64,000 nt of DNA from Nymphaea colorata. Lineage: Eukaryota > Streptophyta > Magnoliopsida > Nymphaeales > Nymphaeaceae. Made by a program: the position numbers and the translations under genes. This document shows positions 36,165-48,329 of the stretch, one piece after another (positions within the stretch are counted from its first letter, which is position 1; each line of letters begins with the position of its first letter). The notes under the pieces are model-generated. The model was not told the origin of the DNA and searched no databases. It saw only the letters and a list, made by a program, of their open reading frames with translations. The DNA lies in assembly GCF_008831285.2 (NCBI RefSeq), contig NC_045139.1:15854354-15918353 (forward strand), written 5' to 3'.

Positions 36165-38229
36165 CGTCATCGCTATTTAAATGGAAACGCCAGACAATTC
36201 AGAGAAAATAAGGAAATTTTAATCGGCGGAGAGGTCGTTCCAGAACAGGATAGAAATAAAGAAAAGATCTTCTTCTTACCGTGTGGAGAAAGAGAAGAGA
36301 AAAAGAAGAAATTTTTTTTGCTACCTTCGTCTACCGCCTCGCTTGGATCGCGATCGTCAAAGAGGTCCGTCCTTTCTTTCTCTCTTATTCAGTCTCGTGC
36401 TTTTCATTTGATAGTTTTTAGTTGGTGATCGTCTTAATCTCCCAGCTGCGGTTTTGGGGAGTCGGAATTCACGATCTTAATACTACTTTTTTTTTTGGTT
36501 CGTTTTTCTTTTTGTTTGGGTCCCTTTCTCCATTTCTTCTGGGGATTTTGGTCTTCTCCTTTGTTGTGTTTCGTGCATCTGCTGTTGCTTTCTTCTTTCT
36601 CTGTTTTGTAATGGTAGGTCAAGTTTTTGAAAGTTTTTCTGGGGATTTTGGTCTTCTCCTTTGTTGTGTTTCGTGCATCTACTGTTGCTTTCTTCTTTCT
36701 CTGTTTTGTAATGGTAGGTCAAGTTTTTGAAAGTTTTCTTTCATGATTCGTTTGCGCGGACGCTAAGTTAATTTTTTTTTTCTTGTGAGGATTTTGTTAG
36801 TTTTATTGTCTCTCTTTTTGATTTTGTGTTCCGTGCTTCTCTTTGTTCGTTTTGCGATTGTACCCTGGTTTTCCTAGCCTTTCCATGTTTGGTTATCCTC
36901 ATTTGGAACGGTGAGTTCCGTTGTTCGGTGGGCAGCTACTTTGAAGGAATGATATTGAGTATGTTCTGTTCTTTTCTTTGGAGGAGCAAGTGGGATGTTT
37001 CTTCGCAAAATTCGTCTCAATTTCATGTGTGGCAAAATATCCCACAAAATCTCGTCATGTTGCTTGCGAATTTTTAGATCCTCATTCGTCGTGTGAGGAA
37101 ACTCGTATTCTTCTACTCTCCATATATTGTTCTGTGTATTTCCTGGATTTATGCATGAACCATTTGCGACCTGTTTTTATGGCATCAAAACTATGTCGGA
37201 GAACTCCCTTTGCTATCGAAGCTCATTATTATTATTTTTTTGGGGTGACAAAATCGGGTTTCTGGGACCTGGCCTTGCTATCGAATCTAAAACCATGCCT
37301 AGGTTCATGCTAGTGTGAGGCTTAGACCTTAGTTATGCAGATGGAGGGGTCTGCAATTCATGCAGGAAGAATCTTCCACTCCTCTTGGTTGGATAATTTC
37401 TTGAAGAATAGAATGAAATCAAGGAACAGGAAGAGAACAAACGCAGAGGCGCGTTTGGAGGGTAGTGTTTGACGTGTTTTTTTAGATATTGTGTCTACTT
37501 TGCCTATGCATTTGATTACAACGCGTTGCATTCGCAGCAGCTTCCTTAGGATATGAGGTTTCTCTTTCTTTAGTTTCAGTCATTGACAGATTGAAGAAGG
37601 GGAAAGCCTGCACTGCTCTTTGTTCTGTTGGAGTACCTGTCCACTTTTTCGTTTTATTTTCCCTGATGCCTATCTACTTTTTTCCCTCTTAGCCATCAAT
37701 TTTTACTACTTTAAATAATGTCCAAACTGTTCCTATTAGATTTATTATTACATTATATTATTCTCAGAAAAAAAAAGTGTGCATTCTTTCGTATCCATTT
37801 ATCAATCAGGTTAACTTATCAAACTTGTGTTTCTGAAACAGGTCCCATTCAACAAGTTGCTTGGCTCTTACACTTTGGTCGATTGACTGGTTGGTCAGTC
37901 TTGTAAAGATTTCCTTCCCTCATTTATTAGTGGGTGCACTTGGAATATAATCCAGGGAATGCAGAAAGATGTGCTTGCCCATCAAGGAGTCCTACTGTAG
38001 GTCTGATGAGGCAGCTCCAGAGGAGCTTCCGCAGTTTTCTTTAAATGAAATAGAACATAGCCAAGATCAGATCCGTGCCCGGACACATGGCCTCTGCAAG
38101 GATGGTTAAATTATATGTTTTTTAGCTCCCGCTCTGTAGATATCAGTATCAAATATTTGGTTAGTGGGAGGTATAGAATATTTCTGTCGTTCGTGTGCTT
38201 GATTAGGTTTTCTTGATTGGGAAAGAAAG
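36165..38229 (+). promoter_or_regulatory. CIPK core promoter, leader and probable leader intron
   Basis: A TATA-like tatttaaat (about 36174-36182) is followed by an unspliced-looking leader. A good donor, AAAGAG/GTCCGT (GT at 36365-36366), and an acceptor, ttgattag (AG at 38205-38206) shortly before the ATG at 38230, would define an intron of about 1.84 kb rich in T and CT, as is common in plant leader introns. No coding sequence is supported inside. The intron contains a 100-bp tandem duplication. Boundaries are inferred from sequence only. Confidence 0.45.
36538..36737. repeat. 100-bp tandem duplication in the CIPK leader intron
   Basis: The block starting 'tctggggattttggtcttct' at 36538 is repeated at 36638 with period 100. 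Over the full unit I see one substitution (g at 36581, a at 36681), so the event is very recent. Confidence 0.95.
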
Positions 38230-39591
38230 ATGGATAATAAGGGAACGATATTGATGCAAAGGTTTGAGTTAGGCCGATTATTGGGTCAGGGCACCTTTGC
38301 TAAGGTGTACTTTGCTAGGAATACGAGGACAGGGCAGAGTGTTGCTATAAAAATGATTGATAAAGAGAAGGTCATGAGGGTGGGGATGATGGACCAGATC
38401 AAACGAGAGATATCTGTAATGAGGTTGGTGAGACACCCAAACATTGTTCAGCTTTTTGAGGTTATGGCCAGCAAATCTAAGATCTATTTCGTAATGGAAT
38501 ATGTCAAGGGTGGAGAGCTCTTCAACAAGATTGCAAAGGGTAGGCTGAGGGAGGATATGGCAAGGAAGTATTTCCAGCAACTGATTGCTGCTGTTGACTT
38601 TTGTCACAGCAGAGGCGTTTATCATAGAGATCTGAAGCCTGAAAACCTCCTGTTGGATGAAAATGGTGATCTTAAGGTTTCAGACTTCGGCTTGAGTGCA
38701 CTTGCAGAATCAAAGCGGCAAGATGGGCTGCTTCATACAACATGTGGAACTCCAGCTTATGTTGCCCCAGAGGTAATCAGTAAAAAGGGTTATGATGGGG
38801 CAAAATCTGACATTTGGTCCTGTGGGGTGATACTGTTTGTCTTGCTTGCTGGTTATCTTCCTTTCCACGATTCCAATCTCATGGAGATGTACAGAAAGAT
38901 AACAAAAGCAGAATTCAAATGCCCTCATTGGATTCCTTCAGAAGTTAGAAGGCTCTTATCGAAGATGTTGGACCCAAATCCAAGTACTCGAATATCAATA
39001 GCAAATATCATGGAGAATGCTTGGTTTAAAAAGGGATATAAACCAGTCGACAGGGAACGGGAGCATAAGGAATTGACTGCCCTTGATGTTGATGCTGCTC
39101 TTTCTGACAGAGGGGCTGGGGAGACTGTTGAGAGGAGGGCACCCACATCTGTGCCTGTGAAACCTCTATCCTTAAATGCTTTTGACATCATCTCGCTTTC
39201 CTCAGGCTTTGATCTTTCAGGTTTATTTGAGGAGAAGGTGAAAGAAGAACGTTTCACTTCCAGACAGCCAGCTTCAGTTATAATCTCAAAGCTGGAGGAA
39301 GTTGCAAAGCTCCTGAAGTTCAAAATCACAAAGAAAGATGAAGGACTGTTGAGAATCCAGGGGCTGAAGGAGGGGAGGAAAGGAGTTCTATCAATAGATG
39401 CAGAGATATTTGAGGTGACCCCATCATTTTATGTGGTGGAAATGAAGAAAACAAATGGCGACACATTGGAGTATCGGGACTTTTGTAAACAGAACTTGAG
39501 ACCCGCACTCAAGGACATAGTGTGGGCTTGGCAAGGAGAACATCGGCCAGAACAGCAAGAGCAACAACATCAGCATCAACAGCAACAATGA
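38230..39591 (+). CDS. CBL-interacting protein kinase (SnRK3), CIPK12/18/19-like
   Basis: Intronless CDS of 453 residues. CIPKs are Ser/Thr kinases activated by calcineurin-B-like Ca2+ sensors; they phosphorylate channels and transporters at membranes during ion and stress responses. Kinase domain about 12-266: glycine loop GQGTFAKV (19-26), catalytic Lys41, HRDLKPEN (132-139), DFG (152-154), activation loop with a conserved Ser/Thr set ([19 protein letters not shown]), APE (179-181). Regulatory domain: NAF/FISL motif [18 protein letters not shown] (316-333), which binds CBLs, then the phosphatase-interaction segment (about 345-380). The kinase domain ([37 protein letters not shown]) best fits the CIPK12/18/19 group, from memory; members of that intron-poor clade also lack CDS introns. 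The last 13 residues are a Gln/His low-complexity tail. The exact orthologue number cannot be given. Confidence 0.97.
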   Translation: MDNKGTILMQRFELGRLLGQGTFAKVYFARNTRTGQSVAIKMIDKEKVMRVGMMDQIKREISVMRLVRHPNIVQLFEVMASKSKIYFVMEYVKGGELFNKIAKGRLREDMARKYFQQLIAAVDFCHSRGVYHRDLKPENLLLDENGDLKVSDFGLSALAESKRQDGLLHTTCGTPAYVAPEVISKKGYDGAKSDIWSCGVILFVLLAGYLPFHDSNLMEMYRKITKAEFKCPHWIPSEVRRLLSKMLDPNPSTRISIANIMENAWFKKGYKPVDREREHKELTALDVDAALSDRGAGETVERRAPTSVPVKPLSLNAFDIISLSSGFDLSGLFEEKVKEERFTSRQPASVIISKLEEVAKLLKFKITKKDEGLLRIQGLKEGRKGVLSIDAEIFEVTPSFYVVEMKKTNGDTLEYRDFCKQNLRPALKDIVWAWQGEHRPEQQEQQHQHQQQQ

Positions 39592-42478
39592 CTTCGGTTA
39601 TCAAATTCTTCTGTCCAGCAACAGTAACAACGGCAGAACCAGGCCCAGCACCAAGACTGACGGTGACCAAATTTAAGAGTACTGATGATCATCTGTTTGT
39701 TGACCTGCTCATACCTTTTGACTGTCAATGATGCGTTTCCAGGAACCTCTTTGATTTTCTTTGCTCGGTTGTGTTCCAACTGTTGTAAGACTTGGATACT
39801 TGTTTCTTTTATCTATCTATTGCACGAGTACTGTAGTTATGTCTTATAAGCTTTGAACTATGGATGCAGCTTTTGTTTGCGTAAGGAACTAAATAAACTT
39901 CATGGTTTTTCACATATCCAGGCAGGACTCATGCACTTTGATTTTCTCGTTCTCCTTGCAACCTGTAAAATGTTTCTGCAAGGGCCGGTTGGTTTCAGAC
40001 AGCAGAAGGGAACCCATTTTCATGGAAAGGGCAGTTTGCAATAACTTCTAAGCGGCCTGCCAAGCCCGTGAAAATGCTTCGGCTGTTATGGATAAGGGGA
40101 GCATATTTGACCACTTTGTTTTTTGAGAGGGAGGAAAATTCTGGGATCTATCTGCCCAATTTTTTTTAAGGCCTAACTTTTGTTGTTTATTTCATTCAGT
40201 TAACGTCGGAAATGTCTCAATAACCTTGCTATTTTAGCAGTCGACAGGAAAGTTTACTGGAAGAAGCCTGCCTTATTGAGGAAATTTGGTGGTGCATTTC
40301 TTATGTCTCTTGATTTTATAGTTATTAGTTTCTGCTGTTGGTTGGTTATGATAATCCTTTTATAGCGCTAAAATCTGCGATGCTGATTGCCACTATTGCT
40401 TTTATAAATCTTTGACTGCTTTACTAACTAGGAGGGTCTTTAGAGTCTTTGCATAATACTTTGAGAGGTATTAGAATGCTCGGCACTAAAATGCCAAACA
40501 TTTAGTACCGAGTAGTTGTCAGTGGAACAAAAGTTTCGGGTTCCACCTACCTCATCTTGTGTGATGATCTGGAACTTTTGTTCCACCAGTTTAGGTAGAA
40601 CTCTAATGACCACATCTCCCTCTCTCAAAAGTGCCACCTATTTATGTGGAATTTTAACAATGGGACACAAATGTTAGGACAGAGAAAAAACACCAGGGAT
40701 TAAAGTTCCATGTTTGTTTTGTCATGGAACCTTCCTGGATTTTTTTATCCAGTTCCACTTCTACAACAGAATTCCACGTATTCAAACGTGGCCCGAGGAC
40801 AGACATTCACGGTCTTTTACACCGGGACTTCCAGGCCTCGGGTATCTGATGTTGGCTTGAAAGCTTGAGCTCGTCGTCGTAAACAGGCAATTAGTTCTAT
40901 ACTGCTTATAGAGATCCCATGCTTCGATTCCGCTAGCCCGCTATTCTGGCTCCACTGTCATAACCCAGGAGACCTGTGGGTCAGGCGACTACGTTCGAGC
41001 TTCTACTTACCACTCAGTTGCTTCGAGCAGTTGAACTCGTTGTCTGTTATGTTGGGAAGCACAGGAGGCCTCGCTTATTTCGTTTTCACAGTTCGATTTG
41101 TCAAGTGCCTTGCCGGTAGCAAAGAGTTGGCTCTGTTCACCCGGGGTTTAGGTGCTTAAAATTAAATGTGATCATTTTCCGGCTACTGCCGTACTGCGTT
41201 TATGTTCCTCTGCAGTTGATCTTGTCTTGTAATGCCAAAACTGTTGATTTGTGCCTTACATGCATCATTTTTTTTTTTGAAAATAAATAAAAAATTTTCA
41301 CGTAGTGAGGATATGCATGCCAATACGCCAATATCAAAACAAGATGCTACGCTACATCATGCCTCGTCTACTAGTTTGGGATGAGCAGGAGGATTAATCC
41401 CCACTTGAGCAAGAGCTGAAATCTTGTCCCTCCCTCCCTTCCCTGGTTAGATCTCCACGTGCGGGGACCCACTCCCCTTGTCCATTAGTTAAACCAACAT
41501 TTTATTCTCAGGAACATATCTCAAGCAGCCATTCTGCAGCTAGTTTTCAAGGGCTCTGGAAAATTGGTTTTCAGAGACTTCATAATTGTAATGTTCAACG
41601 CAAGTTTTGCAACTGAATTATTGACGAGGTAGCGTGCAAGGCTTTGCCCACTGCAATGGAAAAAAAGAACGCAAGAAATAAAAGCAATTTGATGCATTTA
41701 TCTGACATTAGGAGCGCTTTTTATTTTTTTTTGAAGAAGAATACGGGTTCCATTTATTTTGTTGTCAGCATACCATACCATGATCACTGAAAAGGCCATG
41801 ACAGATGGGTGCTTCTTGTAGCTAGTTCAAGGTGAACAAAAGAGCAGCTAACTGACCTGATCTCCCAATAGGCAATCAAACGAACGGTTGGACACTAGAA
41901 CTGTTTCAGCTGTGTGAATCTGTCATGATTCCTTGATTTTGCATCATGGAGTGGATGCCGAGGTAAGATTTGTCAAGAACTAGATCCTTGATTAGATTGG
42001 CAAATGCATTACAACTTGACATGTCGTAGGACTAAGCCCGTTACTGTTACAATAGGCATGGGAGAGAGAGAGAGAGATCTGGCTCACAGAGAAAATAAAC
42101 TGAAAAAGGAAACTCTTTATGCTAGGAGTAGCCAACAATGATCATGCATCAATTAGTGCAGGAACTCCTTTTACCAACATTCTAATACGGACAATTTTTT
42201 GAGAACATATATAATGAATGATATTTTATTAACTCGTGCACAACAAGTAAATCTTATGAGAACAAGGCCGGGACTTTACCAAGCTTGTGAATTATTATTG
42301 AAGCTCACAGTCAACTACTTGGTCAAGTTTGTGAAATGTAGAAATCATAGCTAAATATAACTAGTGCACAACAAGTATATAAAATCTTATGAGAACAAGG
42401 CCGGGACTTTACCAAGCTTGTGTATTATTATTGAAGCTCAACAGTCAACAAGTTGGTCAAGTATGTGAAATGTAGAAA
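39592..42478. other. Intergenic region between CIPK and SLX1 genes (tail to tail)
   Basis: No gene is supported. The first few hundred bases are presumably CIPK 3' untranslated sequence; the far end (42236-42496) is a tandem duplication that reaches into the SLX1 stop codon. Between them I see ordinary sequence of mixed composition and short A or T runs only. Confidence 0.6.
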
Positions 42479-42496
42479 TCATAGTTGAATATAATC
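42236..42496. repeat. Tandem duplication of about 133 bp overlapping the SLX1 3' end
   Basis: 'gtgcacaacaagta...atcttatgagaacaaggccggg...gaaatgtagaaatcatag' appears at about 42236-42362 and again at 42364-42496 (period 133-134, a few indels). The right copy includes the SLX1 stop codon (42479-42481) and the codons just before it, so the last residues of the protein lie inside the duplicated unit. Confidence 0.85.
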
Positions 42497-42887
42497 AGGT
42501 GAATTTGTCAAATCTATAATACTCAAGGGAGATGGGCTTTTATTACGAAAATTAACCATGGAGCTTGTGGGTGTTGATTCTACGTTGGCCCTGGCTTTAG
42601 GAGGCGAAATTATACAGCAAGACTGATCTTCATCACTAAAAGATTGTGAAGGAATTTCAGATCTACTTGTTTCTTTCTTTTCTGAGGAAAGAGTATGTCG
42701 CAACGATTTTCTGCTTTTGTAAAACTGGGTGATACTCATCTGATTATTTGAAATGCTCCCGACTTCAGCATCAAGGTGGCTGCAGACTTCGGCATCGAGA
42801 TGATTGGCAATATTAGCCACTCCCACGACCTGACCAAGGTTGTCCCTTTCATAAGTGGCATTACTATCAGTATCTATACCACCAACC

Positions 42888-42927
<40 letters not shown>

Positions 42928-44171
42928 TGTGAGCAATTCCTTCCGCATAGCAAGGAAGTTCATCCATGGGGGCAACTTGCATTTTCATATGATCTGGTAA
43001 TGCTGGGCAACCAGCAGCGAGCTTCGTGTACTTTGTTGAGAAGAAATTCACTGTCAGGTTGGCACTGCGGAAAGTGAAGTTAGCTGCGGCTTTCTCCTAG
43101 TTAAACAAAACATCTAAAAATGAAAGAGATAATTCCATATAAGAAATTTTTACCCTTTCCAAGCCGGAAGCGTGAGCATTGTGTACGCAAGCTTAATCTT
43201 ACCACCGATGCCAGCAAGCGATTTCAATCCCGAAGCTGCATCTCTTACAGCCAAAGACTCTCTTGGATGTTGCCATGCCCATTCAAACTGCAGTATTGCA
43301 CACCAATCAGCGACTATTTTATTGGAAACTTTTTCTCCTGCAACACATTCATTTCCATGTCTAGATTGGACACTTGCTTCCTTTCTAATGACTAGAATTG
43401 CAGAATGTGCATAATTAACTATTGAGGTTTCATATCAATTAAGGAAAAATAAAAAGGGAACAAAATGGGAACCATCAATGTGAATTACCTGGAGAGCAGC
43501 AACATTGGAGGAAAACCCAAAGATACATAAAACCATCTCCCAAGGTCGTTTCCTCTTTGTTCTCCATGCACCAGACGTTATTTCACCATTGTGTTGCCTG
43601 ATACGTCTTCGAGGATTGACAGTAAAACTATGAAATGACAGCAGTGGTTCAGAATCGGTTAGGGCTTGTTAGACAGGCGGTTCTTGAAATGAAAAAATTG
43701 AGAGGAGCTCGGACGAATCCAAGGAAATTATGTGGAAGAAATTGGAAGTAAGCTTCGTGATTAGAGAAGGAGTAAAGAATCCTTAGAAATTTTAGCAATT
43801 ATCTCCTCCATGAGCAATCCAAAACAAGGAATTGGTGGAGGCAGTTTGTATAAATGGTCGTACACTGATAATTAGCTGAATTCTGAACCAGATTAACCAA
43901 GATCGTAAGTAAACATTACTACCCAGTTCCCCTAAAAGTTTCAAAAACAATAATCTAGAAAGCAGATAGAGAGAGAGAAAAGGATAGAGAGATACCCAAT
44001 ATAAGTGTGCCCCTTAAACCTAGGGGATAGAGAACAGAGAAGGTAGCAGGCAAAGAAATCGCGCTTCCTTGCATTCAGCGTTGCCCTCGTCTTCCTCGCG
44101 TCACTGTCGTCGCCTTCCGGGTCGGCAATTCCAGTATCCGGCCTCGAACGGGGACGACCGCGCTTCCTCAT
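42479..44171 (-). CDS. SLX1: SLX1-type GIY-YIG structure-specific endonuclease subunit
   Basis: Four coding exons: 44171-43996, 43627-43489, 43287-43154, 43064-42479; the phases close to 344 residues. SLX1 is the catalytic subunit of SLX1-SLX4, cutting branched DNA in recombination and fork repair. The nuclease domain (about 40-125) shows [21 protein letters not shown] with the YIG half-motif (57-59), the catalytic-type Arg cluster [10 protein letters not shown] (63-72) and the metal-binding Glu in FEWAWQHP (106-113). The segment NFFSTKYTK...MDELPCY (156-189) is typical of plant SLX1. The C-terminal half is disordered-looking: Asp12 run (197-208), PIP-box-like QMSITQFY (258-265) and SUMO-interaction-like SIIDLT (331-336). 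I see no Cys/His pattern for the C-terminal RING of fungal and animal SLX1. The start is the first ATG of the frame; a GTG-AGA lies just before it. A (GA)n tract lies in the leader (44195-44213). Confidence 0.93.
42899..42934. repeat. Coding trinucleotide repeat (GAT)12 in SLX1
   Basis: Twelve uninterrupted GAT codons on the minus strand encode Asp197-208. Pure trinucleotide runs are length-variable, so the acidic tract likely differs between alleles. Confidence 0.9.
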
Positions 44172-44338
44172 TCTCACCTAGAACAGAGACACAGCGAGAG
44201 AGAGAGAGAGAGACGAGGGTCTTGTTTGTTTTCTTTGGTTGAGAGCTCGCGATCGAACTGGAGTGGACGGGTCCAGGCCTCTGACCGTTGGACGCATTCC
44301 CGTTCGAAATTCAAACGGATCTGGGCTGACACTCCTGC

Positions 44339-44574
44339 TAGGGATGTAAACGGGCAGATTTGAATCGGATTCAGCTTTTATTGAAATCGGATTTGGATCT
44401 CATTATTCCAAATCAAATTCGAATCCAACTGATAAGGTTCCACATTCATGTGTAACTAGATCAGAATTTTCTTAAACCTAATTAGATACCAGACTCAAAT
44501 TTGGAATACTGAATCTGGCTATGCATTTAGATTTAAATAGGTAATGAAATAAATCCAATACATTTGCAACCCTA
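44339..44574. mobile_element. Decayed non-autonomous element with TAGGGATGTAAA-type ends
   Basis: The left end 'tagggatgtaaacggg' and right end 'catttgcaacccta' are imperfect inverted repeats (TAGGG-TG-AAA). Between them lie 'gaatcggattcag', 'aaatcggatttggat' and 'caaattcgaatccaa', self-complementary phrases common in abundant plant hAT-like MITEs. No 8-bp target duplication is evident. Confidence 0.55.
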
Positions 44575-47500
44575 CGTTTTCCAACGGCGAACCAGTCCTC
44601 TACAGTTAACTCCCCTTTATATGACAGAGTCCTATAAGTGTAGATCATTTGGGTTAGGTGATTTTCAGATTTTCTAAAAACTAGGAATGTTGATGGATTG
44701 GATTTAAATCTGAGTGCATCTTATCATATTTGATTTGTCGGATGTTCACATATTCAGATTTAAATATGAATAAAGAAAAGCTCTTACCATGTCCAAATCC
44801 GACTTTTAAATTCACATATGAATCAGAATCACAACATTATGATATGTTAGGAACTAATTTTCAAAAGGCATGAGTATTGGATACAGGGTACTTGTTCAAA
44901 ACTACATCTGAATCTAATTGCTTTTTCATTTAAAACCAAAACTAAATGTTATCAAATGTGATTTTCTAAATTTGAATCCAATGCGATTTCTTAATTAGAT
45001 GCTAAGTTTTTTTTGCTCCCCCATATTATGCTTTTTTCTGCAATTCAGACAAATATCTAATCTGAATATGATCTATTGATCATCATTGAAAAGGGCAGCA
45101 GTGCTATAATGCATTAGAAACATCAAGTGGACTTCTCTTGTCTCCATTTTCACATGCCAATTCTACCACCATTTTAGTTGGGTCTCCATGGTGCATTAAC
45201 TTGGCCTTGGTCCACCATTTTGGTGTATCAGCCATTGATCACATGGTTACAGGAAACTACTGGAATACTGACATGAGCATCAAATTTTGTCACCAGTGCA
45301 AGCATTAATCCATGGTTGGCTCACTTTGGCGCATTAACTTGGCCTTGGTCCACTTGAAACTGACAAAAGTATCAAATCCCATCATCATTAGAAGTTCAGG
45401 CGTATACGGAAATCTACTGCTCGAGTGAAGGTCGAAGCTTTTCATTCCCTCATCCCCACCCTGAGGGCTGCCACCATTAGAGGTGGTACAAGAAAAATGT
45501 GAAAAGTGTCAAGTTGAAGACTCCGGATCAATCCCCAACCTTACCAAGGGTCTTGACATAACATTGCCCAAGTATCAGTTGGCTCCTGCGGCTTTCTTTC
45601 TTGATCAAGAGTTTATAATCATAAACAAAAAAGGATCAGTGTATTTCAACACACATTGGCTTCTTACGTATAATATCGTAAATGGTTGGCTTGCTTGTTT
45701 TGGTGTATAATGTTACTGGGAGAGGCTACTTTTTTCAATCCGGATATTGTCAAGCATTTAAATTCTTGGGTATCGTTTTGCAATCTTCACGCCAACTCTT
45801 GCTTTATGTTCCCAGTTTCTTTATGTAAAAGATTTAATCAAACGAGAACGCGATTGGCAGTTTTTTTTTTTAATTTATTAGAGCTTTTTTTTTAGGCCGC
45901 TTGAAGAGTTGAAGCTCGTTCTAGTTTCAGGCCTACTTGAATCATCTGCTAGTGACGATCGATTAAAGGTTACTTCTGTCTTGGAATCTAATGAAGCAAA
46001 TGTCACTTTAAGAAGGATTAATGACAATACAGCTGCTACTTTCTGCTACTCCTATCCTGTGGTGCTGTGGAGATGGAGAAGAGAAAGAAGCTAAAATCTG
46101 CTAATGTAACCAAAACTTTTTGAAAATAGAGAATAAATAGATGAAAACATAATCATACTCTAATGCAAAGCCAGGAGCTAGATCTAAATCCAAAGAAAGG
46201 ACCAACATCCAAATCCGAACAAGAGAAGGACCAAAAATCCAATTTCTGAACCAACTGGTACAATGTTTTCCCTTCTTTTCTGATTTCCTTTTGATTAGTC
46301 AGTTTCTGCATCGCTCGCTACATGAATTACTTATTCTCAAGATGTGCCTTACAACTTACAAGTCCGAAGGATTCGAGGCATTGTATAAGTTATTACATGA
46401 TTGAAAATCTAAGTTGAATACAAAGCCATTGCAAATGGAGCTGCTAGATATTTTGATCTTTCGTGCTCATCGAATATTTTAGAAAACATACTCAACTTTT
46501 AAAGGACCAGACAAAACGTACTCATTATATATATATCTATATATATAGGCGGGGGAATTAAAAAGTATCACTAAAACATTGTTATCACACAAGCATTGTT
46601 AACAGTTTAAAGTGCAGCAACAGTTGTTCATAGTACTTGTAGAAATAGTTTAATGAATTTTTTACTTTTAGTCATTTCACAACATTTCTGGCAGCCATGA
46701 ATAGTCCTTGATGGACATATCCCTTAATATAAGAATTAGTAAAAATGTTGAAACTTGAGCGTGATTCTGTTACACAACATAACATATGAAGCTGGTTAAT
46801 CGACATTGTTCAACTGAACAGTGGTCAATAGATATAAGATGTGCTCCACCAGCGAACCTATGATGGAAGAACAGTTTTATATAGGCAACTATGAGCGAGG
46901 CCGGTGTGCGATTAGCAAAGCTATTAATGAGAATATTACTATACCAGCGTATTAAATTACTACTATCGTGTTGAATATTTTGGTATCTTGCTTTAATGAA
47001 ACAACCTTTCATTTTCATGAACAGGTATTAGTTTACTTTCCCTGTTTTAAAATTTAAGGAAATGGTTTATTTTTCCATTCACAGCCCTGTCATGGTGTCC
47101 ACTGCCATCTCTGTCCTAACCACTGGTACTGCTGATGGCAGCAATGGCTGACGCCACCACCGCTGCAGCTGCCATCACCACGGGGCAGCTCTGCCACCGC
47201 CACGACCATGTCTTCTAGGTATTGCGGTCACCACCAAGCCGCCACCACTTTGTCACCACCATTTCGCCGACACAGCTACTGTCAACGTTGACGCCGGTGC
47301 TACTATACAATCATCTCTCCCACTTGGCCATTTTGCTGCCGTCACCACATGAACCAGTTGCCTTTAGTCACATATGTAACATAACGGGGAAAATGGAAAA
47401 TGCAGGCTAATGGGCAGATGCCCAACTTGAATTTTTCATAGCGCACTGTCCGATGCACTGAACAATGGGTTTAATCATGCTCGCTGAATGCATTATATTG

Positions 47501-48329
47501 GGCAATCATGATTGGATAGAACTTAGGCTGGCTGGAAGATTTTAGCTCCTAAAAACACACCCACGCACGTACACCATCATTTACACTCCAATTGGACTAG
47601 CATATGACAGTAACGAAGCACCTTAAGAGTTTTTCCATGTTTGATTTCATAATTTGGATCCAAATGCGCAAGAAGTCTGCCCAGCAGCTTCTATCAGGAA
47701 TCTTAGTTCTGCATACTTTTTTCTCCTTTGATCAGAACAAATTGAAACTTATTAGAAATGAAATTTATATAACGTTGTGATGAACTGACAAACAGTTGAA
47801 AGCAGTTAATTAGAGGACCTACTACATTTTTCACTGGAAATTGGAATTATGAGTCTCACCTGTTTACCGTGATGTGCACCAATAGTTCCAGCAATTATGT
47901 CTAGGGTTCAAATCCTTCCAAAGAGAAACGGCAGCGTGACGATTGTAGATCAAAGAGTTAAATTTATCTAATTGTAATGGACCGAGACACGGGTATGTCT
48001 AGTCAATTCCAGTAAAGAAACAAATTGAGCTTGTGATCCAGCCCGGAACCATGCAGAAGACTGTTGAAGCCGCAGTCCAAAGCCTGAACCAAATCCGACT
48101 AACTTAGTTCAAGCATTCTAGACCTGATACAACCTGGAAAAGAAGCACAGAGCCCGAATCACTCACACATCCATAGATAGACAGAGAATAGAGAATACTC
48201 TAAATTATGGTTTATTTATTGACATGACGTATAAAGTCAAGTAACAACTGTACAAATAAATCGCTAATTAGTTCTTAGACGACATTATTTAACGGCTTTT
48301 AAAGCATAGGGTGCATCTTTGCCATCTCT

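Larger units (their letters stand above)
29601..36165. other. Intergenic region with SINE, microsatellites and decayed elements
   Basis: About 6.5 kb without a supported gene. It starts with the HEME2 3' region and contains the SINE at 30029-30283, (CT)n near 30624-30688, a compound (TC)n(TA)n at 32142-32198, degenerate AT-rich element sequence near 33480-33760, a degenerate repeat pair at 34422-34675 and the GC-richer CIPK promoter from about 35200. Open frames in the CT tracts are low-complexity artefacts. Confidence 0.6.

Noticed and set aside
36422-37318. Several Phe/Leu-rich plus-strand frames upstream of the CIPK
   Set aside because: They fall in the T-rich probable leader intron and include the 100-bp duplication; no protein similarity.
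45483-46094. Two adjacent plus-strand frames that could be exons of a small gene
   Set aside because: They share no recognisable domain, and splice sites joining them in frame could not be established.
47880-47960. Sequence 'agggttcaaatccttcc' resembling a Pol III B box
   Set aside because: No A box at proper spacing and no flanking repeats.
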